Positions 56,528-64,000 of a stretch of 64,000 bases of DNA are shown one piece after another. The notes below the pieces were generated by a model. It worked only from the letters and a program-made list of their open reading frames with translations. It did not search any database and was not told the DNA's origin. The stretch is from Trichostrongylus colubriformis (lineage: Eukaryota > Nematoda > Chromadorea > Rhabditida > Trichostrongylidae). The stretch is taken from NCBI GenBank assembly GCA_963978905.1, contig OZ022260.1, positions 3,523,725-3,587,724 of the forward strand, given 5' to 3'. The number at the start of each line of letters is the position of its first letter. Within the stretch, counting starts at the first letter, position 1. The translations under genes and the position numbers were made by a program.

Positions 56528-57777
56528 CGGAAGTGAGGGGGAATGGTAAACGGACAAATGTGCGGTGGTACTCACTACCGCGACGCGTGAGCTTGCGTCG
56601 CGGTTCGTCGTCAGTGGGCACAGGCTTTCTCCCGTTTCGTCGCTCCGTCTGCGCACTCCGCATAAGAGAGATCACGTGGCGAGATAGTCGCAGAGTGTAC
56701 TACGCATGATTGGTACGGAAGCCAACGTTGTTTTATGGGATAGTCCGACGAAACGGAGGATACTGTGGGGCAGCGGTGAAGTGGAAGGATGATCCGTTAT
56801 CATTGCGATTGGGGTTTCAAATCGCCAATTGTAATTGCGGGAGCCTTCGGTTCCCGTTGTTGAAGGGTCGGCGCACTTTAGCAGCGAATGCAGAGTTGCT
56901 TCCGTCTCACCGATACAAGCTCAACAACGATATTTGGGGACGGCCCATATGTCGAGGCTTCCTTCCCTTGCAGGCTTAGATTAAAATATACACTTGAGTA
57001 TACATTCTATGATGACAAGTGTCGCTTTCTTCTCACCGATGTCATAAACTCAACACGATATTTGGCGACGGCCCATATTAGCCCCCACGTCGGGGCTTCC
57101 TTCCCTCACAGGCTTAGGTTAAAATACACACTTGAGTATACATTCTGTGATGACAAGTGTCGCTTTCTTCTCACCGATGTCATAAACTCAGCAACGATAT
57201 TTGGCGACGGCCCATATTAGCCCCCACGTCGGGGCTTCCTTCCCTCACAGGCTTAGGTTAAAATACACACTTGAGTATACATTCTGTGATGACAAGTGTC
57301 GCTTTCTTCTCACCGATGTCATAAACTCAACAACGATATTTGGCGACGGCCCATATTAGCCCCCACGTCGGGGCTTCCTTCCCTCACAGGCTTAGGTTAA
57401 AATACACACTTGAGTATACATTCTGTGATGACAAGTGTCGCTTTCTTCTCACCGATGTCATAAACTCAACACGATATTTGGCGACGGCCCATATTAGCCC
57501 CCACGTCGAGGCTTCCTTCCCTTGCAATGCGTGAAGAGCGCGCGACTCCTGGCTCGCCGCTTCAGCGGCGAGTTATGAGTCTTTCTTTTACACACACCGT
57601 AGTAGACGAAGATCACATGTGCTGCTCACGAAGAGCCTTGCCCGATGAGATAAGAAGACCTAGAGCTCATAAGCATGCCAGCGCGCGCCATGATGGAGGC
57701 CGCGACGCGTGAGCTCATGCGTCGCGGCAGTGAGTACCGCCGCACATTTGTCCGTTTACCGACACTCCGGAAGTGAG
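56528..57777. mobile_element. foldback element carrying a minisatellite
   Basis: Inverted ends share GGTAAACGGACAAATGTGCG and GGTACTCACT, each followed by a subterminal hairpin CCGCGACGC...GCGTCGCGG (56578-56603 and 57700-57727). CGGAAGTGAG flanks it on both sides (56528-56537, 57768-57777), a likely 10-base target duplication, giving an element of about 1230 bases. The centre is a 139-base tandem repeat. No transposase. Possibly Mutator-like. Confidence 0.8.
56898..57530 (+). repeat. 139-base minisatellite, about 4.5 units
   Basis: Units start near GGCTTCCTTCCC at 56956, 57094, 57233, 57372 and 57510, spacing 138-139. Each unit has CAGGCTTAGGTTAAAATA, TGATGACAAGTGTCGCTTTC, CTCACCGATGTCATAAACTC and ATATTTGGCGACGGCCCATA. 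Inner units are nearly identical; outer ones are more diverged. Confidence 0.95.
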
Positions 57778-58063
57778 TCACTCGAAGAGGGCATGAATGG
57801 CTAGTGAGTTACTTGGAGAGGCGTAGACGATAATAGAAAAATGGTCACGGTTTGCGCGCGAAGTTCAATTTTAGCTCATCATGGCCGTATTGGCAAGTGA
57901 TCACCAACGAAAATTCACACAAGAAACGGTTTTATAATATTTGCAAAAGATCTAGTCTTAGAGGATCGGAACGTTTGGCTATAAATGTTACAACCAATCT
58001 AGTGAGTATCTCAACTAAAAAAGTTTCCGTTTCTGCTTTCTCGTATAGTCAAACATAGCAGCA

Positions 58064-58231
58064 ATGAGTTTGTTGACACGTTCATGGAGGGAATACAACA
58101 AATCACCTGAACCTTGGAAAAAAGCGTTAACTTTAAGGAATTTTGCAGATTTCGACGTTTCCTCGAATGTTATGGTAAAAGCTGGTATTGGTTCGAGTGA
58201 GAGACCATTAGTACATCATTTCGAACAATGA
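58064..58231 (+). CDS. possible first exon, unknown protein
   Basis: ATG two bases after CATAGCAG opens 55 codons: MSLLTRSWREYNKSPEPWKK, ALTLRNFADFDVSSNVM and so on to TGA at 58229-58231. Composition and codon use look coding. A GTAAAAG donor after ...SSNVM (58171) could end the exon. It may belong to the plus-strand gene whose last exon is at 61855, but linkage is not shown. Confidence 0.3.
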   Translation: MSLLTRSWREYNKSPEPWKKALTLRNFADFDVSSNVMVKAGIGSSERPLVHHFEQ

Positions 58232-58640
58232 GATAGTATAGCGACACTTGGAGCAGCTGATGGTGAGCGTGAAGGAAAAGGGTAAGCCATCGATGAAGGG
58301 CAGTTGCGTCATATCTATCCATGGGAGGGACGATTGCATCATAATGGTGAAATGTTTGGATAACTTGAACTCCTGTAAAATGGTATATCACAGTCACGCT
58401 ATCAACTTGTTTTCCTAAATATATGAACTGGATGGCAATTCCTCCTCATTATTTATTAGTTAGCTGGCGCACACTACTCTGCGTGTAATGCATTATGCGT
58501 CCTTATGTCGAATATCCGCGTGGCCGCGCGCGGCCAGCGGCGCCGCAGATTTCTTCGCGTGTGATTGTGTACATTGCGTACAGTCCCTTTGAAGTTTTAC
58601 GCCCGAATTAATTATTTCTTGATTAGGATTGTTATCATGA

Positions 58641-58775
58641 ATGCTATCGTTTCTTTTACCTTTTATCTTACTATTTTCTCTTTTTGAAGCAAGCAAGTTA
58701 TTGCTTTTGGATAATGATGCGATAAACAGCTATTTCTTCAAGGATCTCCATGATACCAGCCCCTTCCGTCCTGAG
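58641..58775 (+). CDS. signal-peptide-like open frame, doubtful
   Basis: MLSFLLPFILLFSLFEASKL resembles a signal peptide and is followed by LLLDNDAINSYFFKDLHDTS before the frame runs into repeat R. No donor or downstream exon is identified. Confidence 0.18.
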
Positions 58776-58860
58776 CGGAATTCCAACCGACCGCGGCAAG
58801 TTGTGCTGATAGCGTACCGAGTGCGACGCCGCAAAGCGAAACTTTAACATAAAGCTACAC
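58776..58860 (-). repeat. dispersed repeat R, copy 3
   Basis: Reverse complement of the repeat at 16676: GAGCGGAATTCCAACCGACC, GCGGCAAGTTGTGCTGATAG, GTGCGACGCCGCAAAGCG. Confidence 0.6.
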
Positions 58861-58984
58861 CCGCGTCAGTAGGTCGATCGGAATTGCGTTTTCCTATGAA
58901 CTTTACTCAGCCGTTTTTTTACTCAGATCTCTTCCGATTTTTTCTCTAGTCTGTATGTCGTGTTGAGACCGAGCTATGGACTTC

Positions 58985-59330
58985 TGCTATAAGGACCCCC
59001 AATCGGGGTGCGTTCCGCCCACTGCCCACGGTTCTCTTCCACGTCTCTAAACTCATTGCTGGCCCTAACATGTCCTCATACCACATTTTAGTCATTTTGA
59101 AGCCTACTTAACATTTCGGTCAGAGGGACCAAATATCCAGCACACGTTCCGCCCACCGTGGGCGGAGCTTGGTTCATGTGTGCTCCTTACTGCTTGTCCG
59201 ATGTTCTACCTATATGTTCAAAATTGGTCCTATCTCCATGAGTTGTTTCCATGTAATTCTTAATTTCATGATAGACAAAGGAACGGACGGAAAGACAGAC
59301 CAAGCATTTTATATGTAGCAGGGATTTGAA
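58985..59330. repeat. dispersed repeat with ACGG-rich tail, copy 2
   Basis: Diverged relative of 40-430, ending GGAACGGACGGAAAGACAGA then TTTTATATGTAGCAGGG. Confidence 0.55.
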
Positions 59331-59624
59331 TATGTACTATCATAAACTCTGATACACAATACAAATAAGTAAAAACGAGAAGGTCAAAGATTGAGAATGA
59401 AATGGTCGTAATTACTAGTATTCTTAGTTGATGATTTATAATAATTAAAGACGCACCTCGCGATAAATTCTAAAGTGATTACGCTCGAAATAAGGCGCAT
59501 AAGGGTACAACGACACACACCAGAAGAATCTAGGGAGTAAACGATAATCACGAGATAGACCTAACATAATATAACAACTGTAATAAGGTATTGATTCAAA
59601 AGTGCTGATTTTCATTATTTTTTC

Positions 59625-60002
59625 AAAAAAAACCCACACGGTGAGTTTCTCTGTTACCCATCTATTTATGTCGTTACCCATCTACCAAATAAAGGCCGTA
59701 TGCAAAGTTTCACGCGGAAAAAGAGAAAGATACAGAACCTCAATGGTGGCCGGGGGACGAAGTTCCAGGGCAAGTGCCGCCCATTCGTCCGACGCGGTCG
59801 GGGACGCACAGTGGGAACATAAAGTTGCACAAACAGCCCTATTGTTCGTCATCGACCGCGGCGGCATTCATTCTGAAGCCCCGTCCCCTCGGCCACAACT
59901 TTGAGAGGCTGTATTTTAGCCGGATTCTCACTTTTTCGAGTGAACTTACAACATAAATATATCGGTGACAAGGAAACTCATCTTTCCGTGCACGATTCCT
60001 TT
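59625..60002. repeat. hairpin element family A, copy 6
   Basis: GTGAGTTTCTCTGTTACCCA, TGCAAAGTTTCACGCGGAAA at the left; AACTCATCTTTCCGTGCACGATTCCTTT at the right (given in part). The interior GC block is partly lost. Confidence 0.75.
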
Positions 60003-60106
60003 GACTTTTGTTGATATCACCACGGATGGCCACAATGAGATTGGATCGGACTTGTACTATACTCAGTCCTATTAAAAATTTATTGCTTATTCATTCTTAC
60101 CTCAAG

Positions 60107-60231
60107 CGTATGGGAACCAATATGATGATGGAAATGAAAAAGTTTTACTGAAAGGATTGTACCCTTCTACCCAATACCTAGAGAATTACTTGGAGTTTCT
60201 AGCCACTGAAAAGGATCACTGCAGGAAATGA
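60107..60231 (+). CDS. possible exon(s) of an unrecognised plus-strand gene
   Basis: After CTTACCTCAAG a frame of 41 codons reads YGNQYDDGNEKVLLKGLYPS, then TQYLENYLEFLATEKDHC and TGA. VLLKGLYPSTQY resembles the loop of a fibronectin III repeat, but the match is too short to call. Immediately downstream (60241-60330) another frame reads EGAILLYGMGLWWLAVAAIH, a possible membrane segment. Boundaries are unresolved. Confidence 0.25.
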
Positions 60232-60529
60232 TCTCTTTAAGGACACCGGGAGGGAGCAATTTTGCTTTACGGTATGGGATTATGGTGGCTTGCAGTCGCC
60301 GCAATCCACACACGGCACCTTGCCAAGACGTCGGAAGTGAATTCATTAGGTTTTAAGTGTAATCACACTTTTTTCTTACGCTTTCGATTTTTCGTCATTT
60401 AATTGTTTTACTTGTTTGTTGCTGTATGTTGTTTCACTTATTTCACATTATCACGAACGAATGAAATACACTCTACGAGACAACAAATGACATCTTCACG
60501 GCGGACAACTCGGAGTATATGTGACAAGT

Positions 60530-60625
60530 TGGAAGTGATGCAATCGTGATGCGAATACACACCACAGCGTCGCGGATTTGAATCCGGGTTTTTCCACCGA
60601 TTATCGCAACTAACCTTGAATGTTC
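60530..60625. repeat. possible SINE fragment with B box
   Basis: GCGGATTTGAATCCGGG resembles a pol III B box; no A box at the right distance and no paired copy seen. Confidence 0.2.
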
Positions 60626-60689
60626 GACACGAAATGATCATTTCTTTGCATTTTCCTTTCTCTTCGAACTTCTTTCGGAATCTTCAAGT

Positions 60690-60850
60690 CTACCATACCA
60701 CTGCTACTCTTGAGAGCTTACAAAATATACGTTCGATCAGTGTTGGAATATGGTACATCTGTCTTCAATCCTTACAAGAAAGCAGGCATTGATAAATTAG
60801 AAGAGATACGAAATAATTTCTCGAGGATTTCCCTTCCGGGTGCCTTTAAG
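60690..60850 (+). mobile_element. LINE fragment, relative of 22120-22850
   Basis: LLLLRAYKIYVRSVLEYGTS then KKAGIDKLEEIRNNFS: the same segment of LINE ORF2 as at 22220-22380, about 90% identical by eye; truncated on both sides. Confidence 0.75.
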
Positions 60851-61230
60851 TAGATACTCATGCTTATTGTGAGGACTAGAGGTGTTTGATTCAATGATAT
60901 CTTTATAATTTAATAATTACTGCAAAAAATTGAATTGTTCAGTGCCAATCTCCCATCAACGATGTGTGCCACTTCGACAGCTCCTCTGTGCAGTTGTTCT
61001 TGATTGACAATGTCGAATCTCCATTATAATCAATTCAATACCCATTTACCTACGGCTAACAGACTATCGCAAATTCACGAGCAGTTTCCATGGCGAGTGC
61101 ATCTCTCCGTTCATAATTAGAGCTCTAGGCACAGAATCTGAGCACCGCGATGTTGAGTAACACTCGCTGCTCAACGACCATAACTAGTCTGAAGAGCGGA
61201 TAGAAAGTCCGCACGAGATTCAATCGCAAC

Positions 61231-61526
61231 CTTGTTCTCCTGAACTCAGCTTTTTGAATGGTATATTTACCATAGCTTATCAGCACTCACACGTATAACG
61301 TGTTGATAAGCTATGGTAAGGGCGATAAACAGCAGTTATCAAAAATTAAAATATCAAAAATCATTACTAAAGCTTTCAGCTTCACGGTTCGATGCCGATA
61401 TTGGCCAACCGGCTCAACACGTTATACGTGTGAGTGCTGATAAGCTATGGTAAATATACCATTCAAAAAGCTGAGTTAAGGTGAAGGTGGTGTCGGTAGT
61501 GTAATGGATTAGCACTTGTTCTCCTG
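61231..61526. repeat. 64-base perfect inverted repeat inside a 12-base direct repeat
   Basis: Arms 61243-61306 and 61414-61477 are exact reverse complements (AACTCAGCTTTTTGAATGG... to ...TGTTGA). The left arm also folds on itself: TTACCATAGCTTATCA (61267) pairs with TGATAAGCTATGGTAA (61304). CTTGTTCTCCTG occurs at 61231-61242 and 61515-61526, like a target duplication around an insert of 272 bases. Just inside the right copy is GGTGGTGTCGGTAGTGTAAT, similar to the A-box region of the SINEs. Confidence 0.9.
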
Positions 61527-61767
61527 CTTACTTCCGTGGTTAACGTGTTCTACAGCGCACCCCATCACTCATATATCGATTCAGGCCATATGAATCTACG
61601 ATCTGTAGCAGTCCTACGCTGCGCGTTATGCGACCACCCACAGAAGCCCACACGGGATTCGTGTAGTGGGCCTTTGTTAAGTAACTAGATCCATCAAATC
61701 GTCCATACTATTGCTGCTGCCGCCATTCGCACCTTCGTTCTGTGAACAATTCGCATTCAAAAACAGC

Positions 61768-61773
61768 TTTATT
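61768..61773 (-). terminator. candidate polyadenylation signal for hrpk-1
   Basis: AATAAA on the minus strand, about 440 bases downstream of the hrpk-1 stop. It would place the hrpk-1 3' UTR across the last exon of the convergent plus-strand gene. Confidence 0.3.
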
Positions 61774-61854
61774 ACTCCACGTTGCTAAACAACAAGACTC
61801 GCTTCATTTATGACACGGACACATGGACAAGAGCGCTCACATCGTGCGCATTAG

Positions 61855-62070
61855 GTTGCTGTAATTGGTGATGGGCTATGGGGCCAAATCGCGATGCGCA
61901 AGCGCTACACGTCGTACTACGAGATCGACAAAAATAGCTCAACAATAACACAACAGCCGACATCGAACTCTGTCCAGGGTGTGTCGCGAGACATGGAAAA
62001 TGAAGAGCAAAACAAAGATGAACAAACACAAACAGATTTTACGTTTCTGAATACGCAGACTATCAAATAG
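61855..62070 (+). CDS. terminal exon, unknown protein with polar tail
   Basis: The acceptor GCGCATTAG opens a 72-codon frame: VAVIGDGLWGQIAMRKRYTS, YYEIDKNSSTITQQPTS, then a Gln/Glu/Thr-rich tail ending FLNTQTIK and TAG at 62068-62070. The start suggests the end of a hydrophobic segment followed by a basic MRKR and a cytoplasmic tail, as in a membrane protein, but this is inference. The minus-strand ORF 61808-62029 is a shadow. It converges with hrpk-1, 141 bases away. Upstream exons may include 60107-60231 and 58064-58231. Family not recognised. Confidence 0.55.
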   Translation, partial: VAVIGDGLWGQIAMRKRYTSYYEIDKNSSTITQQPTSNSVQGVSRDMENEEQNKDEQTQTDFTFLNTQTIK

Positions 62071-62211
62071 GTAGACAAAGGAAAACACTACAAATAACGC
62101 CTTAAATATTATAATAACCACTGAATAGACGAAAAGGGCGGACAGAACCGCTTAGTGGAATAACACGGACACTGGCTGAGGATCGCATCCATAGGGCCGA
62201 CGGCTTGGAGT

Positions 62212-63742
62212 TCAACGATGATGACTATGGTGTCCACCTTGCTGCTGCTCGATATACTTCCGGCCTGCGGCCGATTGGCGCACGCTGCAAATGAATGATC
62301 GAATCGATATCCTTTAACCACAACAATGTCTTTGGTCCTTGGTTTTTCAATAACTTACCATGAACCCATTCAACATCATAATCATGAATATGTATCCCTT
62401 AAAAAACAAGACACAACACCGCAGCGAGAAATTACGGTGGTTTACCTTACAATGCCAACAAAATTGACACTTCTAGAAAAAAAAGTCGCTGTGATGCTGC
62501 ACCTCATATACTACGGCTGCAGTAATTTCAAGTTAATCACAATTCATTAAGAGAAAAGCAAGAAACCACCGAGTCAAAATACCGCTGCACACTTTTCCAT
62601 TCAACTTACCCTTCACCTTGCTGCAATGCATTTGGAGAGAAACATCCCACAAAGATCACATCACAATATGTGGATAGTACACAAACAAGGAGAAACCACC
62701 TCCAGTGAGCCAATCGGATAGACGGGGATTGCAGCGAGGTGAACATGCAACGACGCAATCTCCTGTCTTCCATTCGGCATTCCCATTTAGGTGTACATTG
62801 TGCCCATGCAGATATCATGCCAATATATACTTCGAGTGAATTATAAACCACAGACAGAAGTGTTCTGCGGATTAGATGAGAAGCACGATATTCAGAATAC
62901 GCACAACCTCATCTAGAGAGTAAGTGTAGAAAAAATGAGGGGTAGCATGCAGACGAGAGTACGACCATCGTTTGATGAATCTCATCCCAATAATACGGCA
63001 ACCACAAGAGGACCCTGTCAATTTGTCGGCAAAGCTTCCAGGGAAGACGTATAGCCACTCTCAATTCATGGTCAACTGACCAGATCTTGAAGCTTCGTGA
63101 ACAGAATGAGCTAATTGCCGAATATCCTTCAGACCACCTGAGTAAACATTCCTCCAACATGAAGGGTGAAGCAGTTACTGGAGTCCCAAGACACACCTTG
63201 TCCGAGCCGGGAAAACTGCCGAGCTTTTAATAGAAGCTCCATCAAACATCCTACTACGTTATAGAGGAAATCCAGTGCCGAGAAGACTGCGAATAAAAAG
63301 AAGGAAAAGAGGGAAAGGTGATACCTAAGCGCGTAACCAATTCGACCGCCATCGATCTTCCGTGAAAAATTTCGGCTGTATGAGGCAAGGAAACTCATGA
63401 TGGTAAGGAGAAATTCTAAACTCGACAGTTCCTTGAACCTACTTGACGCAGACGAAGGAGCGAATGGTTGTGTGCCCCTCCCGACACAAACTCCACATCC
63501 ATCCTCCCGTTACACTCCTGAAATACCCCTAACCAACCCTAAGCCTGTGTCACTGACCACTGCTGCAGAAGATACTGCGCGGCGTGGATCTGAGCCTGAG
63601 TGCCAGTGATGGTGATCACGCGCTCTTCCTGGCCTGTTGATGGCTCCAGTGTAATCTGAGCTCCAGACTCGTCGCGAATTCTATTGATCCGATCGCCACC
63701 ACGTCCGATGATCGTGCCTCCAAGATCCGATGGAATCGTTAC
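62212..63742 (-). CDS. hrpk-1: hnRNP K orthologue, last two coding exons (partial)
   Basis: RNA-binding KH-domain protein. Exon 63742-63558 starts after GTTTTTAG and encodes [20 protein letters not shown], then [17 protein letters not shown], to [11 protein letters not shown], an entire KH domain with its GRGG nucleic-acid loop; this is the third KH domain of hnRNP K by sequence. A 1273-base intron follows (donor GTCAGT). The last exon 62284-62212 starts after CATTTGCAG, completes the split Cys codon and adds [23 protein letters not shown] and TGA. Phases agree. The first two KH domains lie beyond the right edge. Other minus ORFs in the intron (62606-62851, 62909-63196, 63129-63398) are not supported. 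Confidence 0.93.
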
Positions 63743-64000
63743 CTAAAAACGACCATGAGAACGGTATCTGGTCGTACTCAAGGCAGTACTCCTGCCATAG
63801 AGAGAAATTAGATATTCAGAGGTGGTGCTACACAGTCATTCCTTGTCATGCAATGAGTTCGCAGTGAATATCAGCTCAACGGGTGCCGGTCGATATTGAT
63901 GCATTGCAAGGACCAAGTAAAATATGCAGGACAGAATCACAGATCAGGTGCTGCACAATACGAGTAGTTTCTCGTCGCACGCCAGTAGACTCATCAATAG
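63743..64000 (-). other. upstream intron of hrpk-1
   Basis: Sequence preceding the KH exon; no further exon could be identified before the window ends. Confidence 0.5.

Noticed and set aside
56898..57530. CRISPR-like or protein-coding tandem repeat
   Set aside because: Units of 139 bases with no spacer/repeat alternation in a nematode genome; ORFs here (56888-57220, 57340-57534) change frame between units because 139 is not a multiple of three.
63325..63375. Possible hrpk-1 exon after CTCATACAG ([17 protein letters not shown])
   Set aside because: Splice-compatible, but 62212-62284 gives the expected hnRNP K-type ending in the right phase and a stop, so the extra exon is not needed.

Overview
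The window is nuclear DNA of a parasitic nematode, most likely a strongylid and plausibly a hookworm (Ancylostoma-like). Three things point there: genes with many short introns and TTTCAG-type acceptors, recognisable orthologues of the nematode genes tars-1 (threonyl-tRNA synthetase) and hrpk-1 (hnRNP K), and three mariner copies that resemble the hookworm 'bandit' type. Species is inferred, not proven. Recognised coding sequence is only a few percent of the window; the rest is mostly dispersed repeats.

Layout. 1-2.4 kb: a 200-base assembly gap flanked by two almost identical 620-base blocks, each with a signal-peptide exon; the second copy continues to a 3' exon and gives a complete two-exon small secreted protein gene (1519-2308). 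2.4-14 kb: foldback elements, one acidic exon on the minus strand (4.6-4.9 kb) and three copies of a hairpin element between 10.3 and 12.8 kb. 14-30 kb: possible exons, two deleted mariners (one inside a hairpin element), a LINE tail and a rearranged Tc1-like element. 30-47 kb: more MITEs, an incomplete BEL/Pao retrotransposon (LTR, primer site, gag) between 167-base direct repeats, a SINE, a mini-mariner and the third deleted mariner on the minus strand. 48.36-54.22 kb, minus strand: complete tars-1, 20 exons, 758 codons, all intron phases consistent. 54.4-57.8 kb: a dense cluster of DNA elements, several with exact target-site duplications (9, 8 and 10 bases), including a nested pair and a 139-base minisatellite. 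58-62 kb: possible exons of an unrecognised plus-strand gene. 62.2-64 kb, minus strand: the last two coding exons of hrpk-1 (third KH domain and tail), which runs off the right edge.

How it fits together. The housekeeping genes are on the minus strand. The plus-strand exon ending at 62070 and hrpk-1 ending at 62212 converge tail to tail. No operon can be proven, although two short minus-strand ORFs lie just downstream of tars-1. The transposon story is largely non-autonomous: the DNA elements seen here lack an intact transposase and would have to be moved by enzymes made elsewhere in the genome.
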